64,000 bases of DNA, taken from contig NC_013595.1 of NCBI RefSeq assembly GCF_000024865.1, positions 3,782,001-3,846,000 on the forward strand, in the 5' to 3' direction. Made by a program: the position numbers and the translations under genes. This DNA is from Streptosporangium roseum DSM 43021. Its GTDB lineage: Bacteria > Actinomycetota > Actinomycetes > Streptosporangiales > Streptosporangiaceae. This document shows, in pieces, positions 1 to 7,463 of this stretch; the stretch's first letter is position 1; each line of letters opens with the position of its first letter. The notes under the pieces were generated by a model. The model was not told the DNA's origin, made no database searches, and was given only the letters and a program-made list of their open reading frames with translations.

Positions 1-359
1 GTCGGCGGCAGGCTGCGCAGCAGGAGCAGGTAGAACGCCCGGCCGAGATCGTCGGCGAGGCTCCACATCTGCAGCGACGCCGGCCGGACGAGGTCGACGG
101 CGATGTCTCCGCTGCGGACCCGTCCGGAGATCTCCAGCCCGCCGCCGAAGAGCTGCATGGGGCCGATGAAGGCCTGGCTGAGGAAGCAGAAGGTGACGGC
201 GTCGGCGATGTCGTATCCGGCGAGCCCGGGGCGGGCCTCCCAGAGGGCGATGAGGACATAGGCGCGGAGGATCCCGAAGACGGTGTTGGTGAAGGCTCCG
301 GCGAGGGCGGCGGCGCGGTAGGCGGAGTGACGGCGGAAGCCGTATCCGGCGATGCGCAC
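1..359 (-). CDS. ABC-2 family permease, N-terminal part (runs off left edge)
   Basis: This is the N-terminal ~119 residues of a membrane permease of the ABC-2 / DUF990 type, which forms the transmembrane channel of an ABC exporter. The reading starts at GTG 359-357 behind a purine-rich AGGAGG about 14 nt upstream; a slightly earlier non-ATG start is possible. Visible family features are a short basic N-terminus (YGFRRHSAYR), a first hydrophobic helix (LAGAFTNTVFGILRAYVLI), the YDIADAVTF segment, and the conserved SGRVRSGDIAVDLVRPASLQ stretch followed by a second helix. The rest of the gene and its ATPase partner lie outside the window, so the substrate cannot be guessed. Confidence 0.75.
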   Translation of the reverse strand, partial: MRIAGYGFRRHSAYRAAALAGAFTNTVFGILRAYVLIALWEARPGLAGYDIADAVTFCFLSQAFIGPMQLFGGGLEISGRVRSGDIAVDLVRPASLQMWSLADDLGRAFYLLLLRSLPP

Positions 360-424
360 GTAGAGCAGGAAGGCGGCCTCCTCAAGGGCGTCAGGGCAAC
401 CCTCCTATCCTCCTCATCCCTCTT

Positions 425-488
425 GACGGCGGCAACGGATTTTCCGGCGGCCGGACGGCGGGCAGCCGGAAAATCCGTTGCCGCCGTC
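425..488. repeat. Perfect 24-bp inverted repeat with 16-nt loop
   Basis: The arms 425-448 and 465-488 are perfect reverse complements and flank a GC-rich 16-nt loop. There is no T-run after either arm, so it is not a textbook terminator. It lies downstream of the leftward gene ending at 624 and could still stop that transcript. The right arm ends exactly where recognisable DyP-peroxidase homology begins, so a mobile-element or deletion scar is an alternative. Confidence 0.85.
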
Positions 489-622
489 GAGGGCAGTGGT
501 ATCGCCGGTTCCAACCCGCTGGAGGCGCCGCTCAAGGCCGGGGAGTTCGTGCTCGGCTACCGAGACGAGCCCGGCGGTGTTCAGGCCCCGCACCCCGAAG
601 TGCCGGGGCGCAACGGCACCTG
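483..622 (+). pseudogene. DyP-type peroxidase remnant
   Basis: About 45 codons on the plus strand read VEGSGIAGSNPLEAPLK, then AGEFVLGYRDEPGG and, after a short stretch, PGRNGT. This closely resembles the internal segment of actinobacterial dye-decolourising peroxidases that lies N-terminal to the haem-ligand region (family pattern EGSGIPGxNPxEPPLKAGEFVLGYPDE...LGRNGTY). There is no start, no upstream peroxidase sequence and no haem-binding region, so it cannot make an enzyme. The homology starts inside the right arm of the adjacent inverted repeat and stops where the convergent effector gene begins. I read it as debris of a deleted gene. Confidence 0.65.
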
Positions 623-623
623 T

Positions 624-1181
624 TCAGATCAGGCGTTCCAGGAAGACCGTGACCGTCAAGGTCACGATGCTGGCGACGATCAGGTCAACGGACCATCGCA
701 GGTTGCGGTGCTTGATCACGGCGATCTGGCAGGCCAGGAGGGCGTCGTTGGCCAGTGACAGCTCGTATCCGCCCGCCTCGGCCGCCTCGGCGTGCATCAG
801 ATCGATCAGGGCCTCGGGCGTGGGGGCCTTGGCGTAGGTGATGATCCTCGGCCCGCCGTCTTTGGGGATTCTCGGGCGGACGGTGATCAGGATCAGCATG
901 ACCGCCATGGACAGCATGAGCAACGCCAGTATGACGCCGAAGCGCCCGAGTCCGGGGAAGCGGGCGGGGCCGGTCAGGATGAGGGTGATGAGCACGCCGT
1001 ACGCGACGCCTCCCCAGGACAGCAGGAGGCCGGCCTTGTTCTCACTGGCGCGTACCAGTTCGATCTGGGCCGTTTTACTGACGGAGTCGAGCCGCTCCCT
1101 GAGAGCCGGGGTCATGTATGTGTGGGCTGCGCCGCTGTCGCCTCCGGGGTGGGAAGCCGGCGCGGTCGGGTCATGGTTCAT
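624..1181 (-). CDS. Pycsar-type membrane effector-like protein (DUF5706-like)
   Basis: This 185-residue protein starts at ATG 1181-1179, with GAGG eight bases upstream; a longer start would be poorly supported. After a hydrophilic N-terminus it has SENKAGLLLSWGG, two adjacent membrane helices (residues ~50-105), the short basic stop VRPRIPKDGG, a soluble helical segment rich in Ala/Glu, and a third membrane helix at the very C-terminus after KHRNLRW. This layout matches the PycTM/DUF5706 effector family of Pycsar antiphage systems, which depolarise the membrane after binding cCMP or cUMP. No uridylate or cytidylate cyclase is encoded nearby, so it would be an orphan effector or use a remote cyclase. 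Family assignment is by eye. Confidence 0.55.
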   Translation of the reverse strand: MNHDPTAPASHPGGDSGAAHTYMTPALRERLDSVSKTAQIELVRASENKAGLLLSWGGVAYGVLITLILTGPARFPGLGRFGVILALLMLSMAVMLILITVRPRIPKDGGPRIITYAKAPTPEALIDLMHAEAAEAGGYELSLANDALLACQIAVIKHRNLRWSVDLIVASIVTLTVTVFLERLI

Positions 1182-1406
1182 GGTGGGCGCCTCTTTTCCA
1201 CCGCACCCGCTGGCCAGTGGGTGCGCGAGGCGGCCGGCGCCTCGGACGCGGGCGGTGTGATCCAGGTCATCTACGACGCTACAGGGCGTCAGCAAGAATC
1301 ACGTCATGTGCCGCAGCGTGCCACGAGACGCTGAGCGCGAATCGATTTTTCGGGTAGCGGGGCGGCGGCAAGGGCGTTGCCGTCGCTCGCCCTCCGCCAA
1401 GCCTGG

Positions 1407-1907
1407 TCAGGCGGTCGGTGCTGACCGGGCAGGGCCACGTGCCGACCAGGGCTCCGCCGGCGACGGTGTGCGATGGACCCTCAGGGCGGCGGCCGCTCCA
1501 TCACTCCAGGACGACCGTATGGCCGTATGACCGCTTCCGAGGCCTGTACTTCTCCGCGACTCCGTCAGGTCTTCGTGGAGATCCCCCCAGCCTCCGTAGC
1601 GGTCACCCCACCCCTGGCTGTGGTCCTGTCTCCTGTGACGGTCCCGCCATTCGTCGTGAAGGTCGTCCAAGCCTCCGCGGCGCTCCCGCCAGCTTCTGTG
1701 GCATCTGACGCCCTTCCAGGATCTGCAGCAGATGAGAGGGCCCTTGCGCCGGCAGGGTCTGAGGTTGAAGATGCCGCGCTCAGTAGAGGCGGCCGCTGTC
1801 GCCTCGGTGGGACCCGAGATCGTCGACGACGCCGAAATCCCGGTCGGCCAGAGAGCAACTGCGGCGAGGATTGCCGCGCCGAGCGCTGACGACCGTTTGC
1901 CGTTCAT
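1407..1907 (-). CDS. Small secreted protein of unknown function
   Basis: The predicted product is 166 residues, starting at ATG 1907-1905 with a strong GGGAGGAG eight bases upstream. The first ~26 residues form a clear Sec signal peptide (basic MNGKRSS, hydrophobic core, ISA cleavage motif). The mature part is unusually rich in Arg, Trp, Asp and His, with repeated WGD/DLH segments (GWGDRYGGWGDLHEDL), and matches no family I know. Reading frame use becomes less convincing past residue ~60, where another leftward frame also stays open, so a frameshift or an earlier true end is possible. Signal peptide and ribosome site are solid; the C-terminal half is not. Confidence 0.45.
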   Translation of the reverse strand: MNGKRSSALGAAILAAVALWPTGISASSTISGPTEATAAASTERGIFNLRPCRRKGPLICCRSWKGVRCHRSWRERRGGLDDLHDEWRDRHRRQDHSQGWGDRYGGWGDLHEDLTESRRSTGLGSGHTAIRSSWSDGAAAALRVHRTPSPAEPWSARGPARSAPTA

Positions 1908-2340
1908 GGATGTCTCCTCCCGGTGGGTCTCACGGCCCGTGTTCTGGAGCCGCGCGAGGCGCGAACCGGCCAGATTCCTATTTTTCCGATATTTCCCCCA
2001 TTCATCCATAATTCCCCTAGAGGAATCGACCCGCTTCGGTGGCCTCTGACGGAAAGTCCGGACCGTGTCGCGGCCGGTCATTGGCTGCCCGAGAGGACTG
2101 GGCCCCTCCGGTCGCTCTCGGTGATTGCTCGCTACTTCGGGTGAGCGCAAGGGGGGTGGGCGTCTCCATGTGCGGGCGGCCCGGATGAGAAGCGCGACAT
2201 GAAGGCGGTCGGGCGAGCGCCCCGGTCGGCCTGTGCGCGCCGGCCGTCGGCCGCCTTGTGGGCGGAGTGGAGCGCGGCGAATGGGGTCATCGCTGGAGTA
2301 GAAGGATGTTCTGTGGGAATCCTCCTTAACGGAGGTCCGC
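1908..2340. other. Intergenic region without recognisable gene
   Basis: This 433-bp stretch separates the secreted-protein gene from the esterase gene. It contains a locally AT-rich patch at about 1975-2020, unusual for this genome and likely to be the promoter region of the leftward secreted protein. I see no protein with convincing codon bias. Confidence 0.5.
2321..2335 (+). promoter_or_regulatory. Hairpin that pairs the esterase Shine-Dalgarno
   Basis: CCTCC at 2321-2325 is the perfect complement of the GGAGG ribosome site at 2331-2335, five bases before the esterase ATG, with a five-base loop TTAAC. In RNA this small hairpin would hide the ribosome site, suggesting restrained translation initiation. 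It is inferred from sequence only. Confidence 0.4.
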
Positions 2341-3417
2341 ATGCACGATGAGATCGACGTGGACGTATGCCCCGGCTACCCCGTGAGCTGGCAGGCCGCA
2401 GCCCTCAACGCGGTGATGCGCGGCACCCTCAAACCGATCTCCGGCCTGCTGCTCAGAGCCGACGTCGGCGTCGTCGCGGCCTCCCGCATCGTCGCGCTGG
2501 CGGGCAGGGCGCCGCTCCCCGTCCCCGCCCACGTGAGCATCGTGCAGGAACCGGTCGGGACGTGTTCCGGCGAGTGGGTCCGCGCCGGGCGGACGCTCGA
2601 CGAGAGCGCCGGGTGGACGCTCGACGAGAGCAGGGCCGTGCTGTACTTCCACGGCGGCGGCTACTTCCTCTGCTCCCCGGCGACGCACCGGCCGATCACC
2701 TGGCGCCTGTCGGCCGCCGCCGGGTGCCCGGTGCTGGCCGTCGACTACCGCCAGGGGCTGGTCCATACGCTGGCCGAGTCCCTGGAGGACGCGACAGCGG
2801 CCTACGCGTGCCTGCTGGAGCGCGGCTACGACCCGGCCGGCATCCTGTTCGCCGGTGACTCCGCCGGCGGCCACCTCACCCTGGCCACGCTGCTGGCGCT
2901 GCGCGACAGGGGCCTGCCGCTGCCCTCGGCCGCGGTGTGCCTGTCGCCGTGGACCGATCTCACCGACGCGCCCCGCCGGGCCAACCGCCTGCTCAACCCG
3001 ATGATCCCGGCGGGCCGGGTCGGCTGGCTCGCCCGCCGCTGGACCGCCCGCCTCGACCCTCGCGACCCCCTGGTCTCCCCGGTCTTCGGCGACTACACCG
3101 GCCTGCCGCCGCTGATGATCGTCACCGGCTCCACCGAGGTCCTCCGCGACGAGGGGCGCCGCGTCGCCGAGCGGGCCCGCGCCGGCGGGGTGCCGGTGAC
3201 CTACGAGGAGTGGCGCCGCATGCCCCACGTCTTCGCCATCCTCGCCGACGTCGTCCCCGAGGCCCGCCAGGTCTTCCGGCACATCGCTCGCTTCCTCACG
3301 GCCGTGCGGGATCTCCCGGCGCGGGACCTCCCCGATCCCGGCTTCCCCGATCCCGGCTTCCCCGATCCCGGCCTCCCTGATCCCGGCCTCGCGAGGCCCG
3401 GCTCCGCCGCGGCCTGA
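2341..3417 (+). CDS. Alpha/beta hydrolase of the hormone-sensitive lipase family
   Basis: This 358-residue cytoplasmic esterase/lipase starts at ATG 2341 with GGAGG five bases upstream. The oxyanion-hole motif HGGGY is at residues 104-108 and the nucleophile Ser174 sits in GDSAGG (172-177). The acid lies in the TEVLRDEG segment and the His in MPHVF near residue 300, which is the normal HSL order. The position usually held by the catalytic Asp reads Glu (TEVL), as in some members. A short tandem duplication gives RTLDESAG followed by WTLDESRA near residue 83. The C-terminal ~35 residues are repeats of DPGF/L and probably disordered. Substrate unknown; small acyl esters are typical for the family. 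Confidence 0.85.
   Translation: MHDEIDVDVCPGYPVSWQAAALNAVMRGTLKPISGLLLRADVGVVAASRIVALAGRAPLPVPAHVSIVQEPVGTCSGEWVRAGRTLDESAGWTLDESRAVLYFHGGGYFLCSPATHRPITWRLSAAAGCPVLAVDYRQGLVHTLAESLEDATAAYACLLERGYDPAGILFAGDSAGGHLTLATLLALRDRGLPLPSAAVCLSPWTDLTDAPRRANRLLNPMIPAGRVGWLARRWTARLDPRDPLVSPVFGDYTGLPPLMIVTGSTEVLRDEGRRVAERARAGGVPVTYEEWRRMPHVFAILADVVPEARQVFRHIARFLTAVRDLPARDLPDPGFPDPGFPDPGLPDPGLARPGSAAA
3331..3390 (+). repeat. Four imperfect 15-bp tandem repeats in the esterase 3' end
   Basis: The unit GATCCCGGCTTCCCC is repeated in frame with small changes (CTTC to CCTC) and encodes DPGFP/DPGLP. The repeats lie behind the folded domain and could vary in copy number by slippage without harming the enzyme. 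Confidence 0.75.
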
Positions 3418-3607
3418 GGGGTGATCTCCTCCCCGGTCACGCCGTCACATCCGGTATCGGTACGCATCCGGGACATCACCGGTGACTTACCCCGAGGGAT
3501 CATTCGCCTTACCTGTTCATATCCCTTATGACAGGTCGGCGGCGAAGGCCTCTCGCATCCCGCCACAGTGTGCTTGCCGGAGTGCGTACACGAGAGGCTC
3601 AACCAGG

Positions 3608-5197
3608 ATGGCGCGTGGCGGAACTGGTTCCAAGAACGGCATGCCGCCCGGGGTGCGGCCGCTGACGGTCGGGGACCCGGTCATCATCGGCCGTTACCTC
3701 CTGCTCGGCCGCCTTGGCGTCGGTGGCATGGGCGTGGTCTACCTGGCCGAGCATCCGCAGGGCGGAGTGGTGGCGCTCAAGACGCCGCATCCGGTGCATC
3801 TCAACGATCCCACGCTCCGCGCCCGTTTCGCGGAGGAAGTGGAATTCTCCCGGCGGGTGGTGCCTTTCTGTACCGCCGCAGTGGTCGAGGACGGCACCGA
3901 CCGCGACCGGCCCTACCTGGTCTCCGAATACATCCCCGGGCCGGCGCTGTCCCAGGTGGTGTCCGAGCGCGGCCCGCTCACCCCGGACCTCGCCTACGGC
4001 GTCGCCCTCGGGGTGGCCGCCGCGCTGGTGGCGGTGCACGAGGTGGGGCTGGTCCACCGCGATCTCAAGCCCGGCAACGTGCTGCTGTCGGACACCGGTC
4101 CCCGGGTGATCGACTTCGGCATCGCCAGGGACGTGGACGCCCTGGCCGCGCACACGCAGGCCGGGCAGGTCATGGGCAGCCCCGGCTGGGTGGCGCCCGA
4201 GCGCCTCACCGGCGGCTCCGCGCTGCCGGCCTCAGACATCTTCGCCTGGGGCTGCCTGGTCGCCTACGCGGCCACCGGCCACCATCCCTTCGGCGCCGGA
4301 GAGCCCGACGCGCTGGCCCGGCGCATCATGGTCGAGCCGCCGCGCGTCGCCTCGGTGCCCGCGCTGCTCCGCCCGGCCGTCGAGGCCTGCCTGGTCAAGG
4401 AGCCCGCGCGCCGGCCCCGGGCCGCCGACCTGCTCGGCGCGCTGCTCGCGGCGGGTGGTGTGGGCGCCCCGTGGGACCTTCGCGTGGCGGTCGCCGAGGT
4501 GCTGGCGGAGATCTGGACGCCGGTGCCCCACCCGTCCGGGATCGGCCCCGTACGGCCCGCCTCCGCCGAGCCGCCGTGGGAGTGGTCCGAGGTCCCCGCC
4601 AGGACCTCCCGCAGGGCGGCGCCACGCAGGGCCGCACACCTGTCGCAGGCGAGCTTCGCGGCGCTGGCCACGCTCTCCATGGCGGCCGTCACGGTGGTCG
4701 CCGCCGGGAGCGGCGGCGCCGGCGCCGGCGCGGGCGCTCCCGCCCTGGCGCCGATGGTGATCCCCGCTCAGGAGACCACCGTGGGCTCGACCTCCCGGGG
4801 CACCCGGCCGCCCGGCGGCAGGCAGCAGCCCACGCGGGTGATGACGCCCTCCACGGTCCAGGTCACCACGACCCACACCGTCTCGGCGCCTCCCGTGAGC
4901 GACGGCCGCGAGGAGCCCCGGCCCGACCGCTCGCAGGGCGATGACGGCCCCTCCGGCGAGGGCGGGGCGCAGACCTGCGCGGACGCGACGGCCAAGGGCA
5001 AGGGCAAGGGCCAGGGCAGAGGCAACAAGGATCGGGACTGCCCGGCGACGCCGGGCGGTAGCCCCAAGCCCTCCTTCACCCAGATCCCGCAGACCGGTGA
5101 CGGGGAGAGCCCGGGGCCCTCGCCGACCCCGTCCGTCACGGCGACGGCGCCCTCGCCGCTGCCCAGCATGAGTCCCTCGGTCCAGATAGGCGGCTGA
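3608..5197 (+). CDS. Receptor-like serine/threonine protein kinase (PknB/Hanks type)
   Basis: The predicted product is 529 residues from ATG 3608. A GTG at 3482 is also in frame but adds 42 atypical residues. The glycine loop LGVGGMGVVY (36-45), ATP lysine Lys58 (VALK), HRDLKPGN (150-157) and DFG (169-171) are all present, so the kinase should be active. The catalytic domain ends near residue 285. A membrane helix follows at about residues 347-370 (FAALATLSMAAVTVVAAG), then ~150 extracellular residues rich in Pro, Ser, Thr and Gly with a lysine-glycine patch (KGKGKGQG) and no recognised sensor fold. It resembles the single-pass kinases typical of actinomycetes. The signal it senses is unknown. 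It is transcribed alone. Confidence 0.9.
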   Translation: MARGGTGSKNGMPPGVRPLTVGDPVIIGRYLLLGRLGVGGMGVVYLAEHPQGGVVALKTPHPVHLNDPTLRARFAEEVEFSRRVVPFCTAAVVEDGTDRDRPYLVSEYIPGPALSQVVSERGPLTPDLAYGVALGVAAALVAVHEVGLVHRDLKPGNVLLSDTGPRVIDFGIARDVDALAAHTQAGQVMGSPGWVAPERLTGGSALPASDIFAWGCLVAYAATGHHPFGAGEPDALARRIMVEPPRVASVPALLRPAVEACLVKEPARRPRAADLLGALLAAGGVGAPWDLRVAVAEVLAEIWTPVPHPSGIGPVRPASAEPPWEWSEVPARTSRRAAPRRAAHLSQASFAALATLSMAAVTVVAAGSGGAGAGAGAPALAPMVIPAQETTVGSTSRGTRPPGGRQQPTRVMTPSTVQVTTTHTVSAPPVSDGREEPRPDRSQGDDGPSGEGGAQTCADATAKGKGKGQGRGNKDRDCPATPGGSPKPSFTQIPQTGDGESPGPSPTPSVTATAPSPLPSMSPSVQIGG

Positions 5198-5590
5198 GGC
5201 GCGGCCAGGGCCACCAGGACGGTGCCCAAGACCAGCGCGAACAGCCTTCTCCTGTCCGGTCCGGCGTCCGGGGACGCCCGCTTCGACAGGCGCGCCTGCC
5301 TGGCGGCCAGGGCGTCCTCCCGGTCCCCGGCAGGCGGTCTCCGGCGCCTGGCCTGTCGCCTCGATGATCTCGTCGAGCGCGGGCCGGGGACGGCTCACCG
5401 GTCATCGGCGGATACGCGCCCCGTCGGCTGAACTTCCGTACTGCGCCCTGCTCGCGGTCCACTTCACGTAATGCGGCCTCCGCTGACAAGTCCTCGTGTT
5501 GAGGCGTGAAGACTTTCTCGGACGGGCCCGGGGGCAGATCGGCACATCGGTTAAGGTGATCGGCGCGTATCGAGTCATAGGGGGAGATCA
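5198..5590. other. Intergenic region with possible frameshifted leftward gene remnant
   Basis: No intact gene is visible in these 393 bp. On the minus strand three stretches look protein-like but sit in different frames: FTPQHEDLSAEAALREVDRE (around 5515-5450), SPALDEIIEATG (around 5385) and DALAARQARLSKRASPDAG leading into a hydrophobic LFALVLGTVLVALAA (around 5310-5210). They could be the remains of a small membrane protein that has decayed by frameshifts, but I do not recognise a family. The AT-richer part at about 5560-5590 is the likely promoter and leader of the next gene. Confidence 0.25.
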
Positions 5591-6406
5591 GTGGACCAGT
5601 CCGTGCCCGGTGTGGTTGAGCTGAGCGGTGTCGGCGTGCGGGCGGTCGGCCGGACCCTGCTGGCCGGCATCGACTGGCGGGTGGAGTACGGCCAGCACTG
5701 GGTGGTGCTCGGGCCCAACGGGGCGGGGAAGACCACGCTGCTGTCGCTGGCCGCCGCCGTGCGGCATCCCACCGAGGGCACCACCACGGTGCTCGGCCAG
5801 CGGCTGGGCCGGGTGGACCTGCGGGAGCTCCGCCGTCACATCGGCCTGGTGGCGGCCAGCCAGCGGCTCGTCGACGAGGACCTGATGGAGGAGGAGGGCG
5901 CCACCGCGCACACCGTCGTGCTGACCGGTCACACCGGGACCAGCGCCCCCCTGTGGGACCGGTACGGCCCCGCCCAGCACGAGCGGGCTCACAGCCTGCT
6001 GGCGGACATGGGCTGCAAGGACCTCGCCGACCGGCTCTTCCGCGTCTGCTCACAGGGCGAGCGGGCCCGGGTCCGGGTGGCCAGGGCGCTGATGGCCGAC
6101 CCGGTGGTCCTGCTGCTGGACGAGCCGTTCGCCGGTCTCGACCTGCCCGCCCGCGAGGATCTGATCACCGCCGTGGAGGATCTCGCCGCCACCCGCCCGG
6201 CGCTGACCACGGTCACCGTCACCCATCATCTGGAGGAGGTCCCGGCCACCACGACCCACGCCCTGCTGATGCGTGACACCCGCATCCAGGCGGCCGGCCC
6301 GGTGGCGGAGATCCTGACCGGCGAGAACCTGTCGGAGTGCTTCGGGCGTCCGCTGCGGATCGACAACCTCGACGGGCGCTGGTACGCCCGCGCCGTACGC
6401 CGCTGA
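5591..6406 (+). CDS. ABC transporter ATP-binding protein, stand-alone
   Basis: This 271-residue ATPase starts at GTG 5591 behind GGGGGAG. Walker A is GPNGAGKT (41-48), Walker B LLLDEPFAG lies near residues 172-180, and a switch His is in VTHHLEE. The signature motif reads CSQGE (153-157) instead of LSGGQ, a variant common in the ModF/YlmA-like group of ATPases. No permease or binding protein gene is adjacent, so the partner is unknown; a role as a soluble ATPase rather than a transporter subunit is possible. The following ~60 bp contain short GCCGTACGCCG repeats. Confidence 0.85.
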   Translation: MDQSVPGVVELSGVGVRAVGRTLLAGIDWRVEYGQHWVVLGPNGAGKTTLLSLAAAVRHPTEGTTTVLGQRLGRVDLRELRRHIGLVAASQRLVDEDLMEEEGATAHTVVLTGHTGTSAPLWDRYGPAQHERAHSLLADMGCKDLADRLFRVCSQGERARVRVARALMADPVVLLLDEPFAGLDLPAREDLITAVEDLAATRPALTTVTVTHHLEEVPATTTHALLMRDTRIQAAGPVAEILTGENLSECFGRPLRIDNLDGRWYARAVRR

Positions 6407-6505
6407 GCCGTACGCCGTCGACAGCCGGGCCGTACGCCGTCGAAAGAGGGCGTATGCCGCTAAAAGCAGGTGAGAACGGGTGATCTTCCCGATAGCGTGA
6501 CATCC

Positions 6506-7240
6506 ATGGCGACCAAGTTGAACCAGATCCTCGCCGTGGAGAAGGGCGTCAAGTCCGACACCCAGCGCAAGGTGACCGACGCGTATCACACGATCCAGAA
6601 GAACGCTCTGCTGTCGGGCATCTCCCGGACCTACCAGCCGGTCGACGACGAGGGCGAGCACCTGCCGGCCGAGTCGACGCGCGTGCAGGTCCAGGCGGAG
6701 GACCTGCTCAAGCAGCTCGGAACCGCGCTCACCCGGCTGTTCGACGTGACCGCCACCAAGGACTGGGCGAACTGCGTCGCGCGGGCCGACATCACGGTGG
6801 ACGGCGCCACCTTGCTGGAGAACGTGCCGGTCACCTACCTGCTCTTCCTGGAGAAGCAGCTCGTCGACCTGCACACCTTCGTCTCCAAGCTGCCCGTGCT
6901 CGACGCGGCGGAGGCGTGGACGCTGGACCAGTCGACCGACTGCTGGCGGACCGAGCCGGTCAAGACGACCCGGACCAAGAAGGTGCCCCGCAACCACGTC
7001 AAGGCCGAGGCGACCGACAAGCACCCGGCCCAGGTCGAGGTCTACCACGAGGACATCGTGGTCGGCTTCTGGACCAAGGTCGCCTTCTCCGGCGCCGTCC
7101 CGCGCAAGCGGATCAACGAGCTCCTGGAGCGGGTCACCAAGCTCCAGGACGCCGTGAAGTTCGCCCGCGAGGAGGCCAACGGCACCGAGGTCGCCGACCA
7201 GCGCATCGGCGACCGGATATTCGGCTACCTCCTGGGGTAG
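6506..7240 (+). CDS. Conserved protein of the DUF7873-like family
   Basis: The predicted product is 244 residues from ATG 6506; an in-frame GTG at 6470 would add 12 residues without a better ribosome site. It is hydrophilic, has no signal peptide or membrane segment, and contains recurrent charged helices. Conserved-looking blocks are MATKLNQILAVEKGVKS, LLSGISRTYQPVDDEGE, ARADITVDGATLLENVPVTY and KKVPRNHVKAEATDKHPAQV. I recall near-identical proteins across actinomycetes, annotated only as domain of unknown function (DUF7873), with no assigned activity. The gene points straight into the two permuted tRNA-like genes, the first core beginning ~75 nt after its stop, so one transcript could carry both. 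A role in RNA handling is my inference from that position only. Confidence 0.75.
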   Translation: MATKLNQILAVEKGVKSDTQRKVTDAYHTIQKNALLSGISRTYQPVDDEGEHLPAESTRVQVQAEDLLKQLGTALTRLFDVTATKDWANCVARADITVDGATLLENVPVTYLLFLEKQLVDLHTFVSKLPVLDAAEAWTLDQSTDCWRTEPVKTTRTKKVPRNHVKAEATDKHPAQVEVYHEDIVVGFWTKVAFSGAVPRKRINELLERVTKLQDAVKFAREEANGTEVADQRIGDRIFGYLLG

Positions 7241-7250
7241 CCTCCAAGAC

Positions 7251-7270
7251 TCCCCGCGGGAGCGCGGGGA
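7251..7270 (+). terminator. GC-rich hairpin behind the DUF7873-like gene
   Basis: An 8-bp stem (7251-7258 with 7263-7270) closes a GGAG tetraloop eleven bases after the stop codon. There is no U-run, so it may be a weak terminator or a 3'-end/processing hairpin between the mRNA and the tRNA-like RNAs. Confidence 0.5.
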
Positions 7271-7314
7271 CGCGTGAAAGCGCGGAAGCTGAAACTGAAA
7301 TGTCAGCCTGACAC

Positions 7315-7396
7315 GCGGTCCAAGTGGGGGTTCGATTCCCTCTCCCGGCACTCTCCGCGCCGGGATAGCCCAACTGGCAGAGGCAGCCGCTCAAGC
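7315..7396 (+). tRNA. Circularly permuted tRNA-like gene, unit 1
   Basis: The 3' half comes first. It has the anticodon-stem strand GCGGT (7315-7319), a variable segment (7320-7325), a T arm of GGGGG/CCCTC around TTCGATT (7326-7342), acceptor strand TCCCGGC (7343-7349) and discriminator A7350. After an 8-nt spacer the 5' half begins: acceptor GCCGGGA (7359-7365), T8-A9, a D arm with GCC/GGC stem and GG in the loop (7368-7384), A26, and anticodon-stem strand GCCGC (7386-7390). The acceptor pairs 7/7 by Watson-Crick and the anticodon stem 5/5 (one G-U), but only in this permuted order. No normal 5' half lies upstream. The anticodon cannot be fixed; CTCAAGC (7390-7396) would give CAA if that is the loop. 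CCA is not encoded. Confidence 0.6.
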
Positions 7397-7463
7397 TCAG
7401 ACTCTCGCTCCAGGATCAGCATTCGCCGCCGAGCGTCAGATCGACCGAGGGCAGGCAGTGATC

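Noticed and set aside
3201..3602. Leftward open frame over the esterase end and kinase leader
   Set aside because: Its composition reflects the antisense of the DPGF repeats, and there is no ribosome site.
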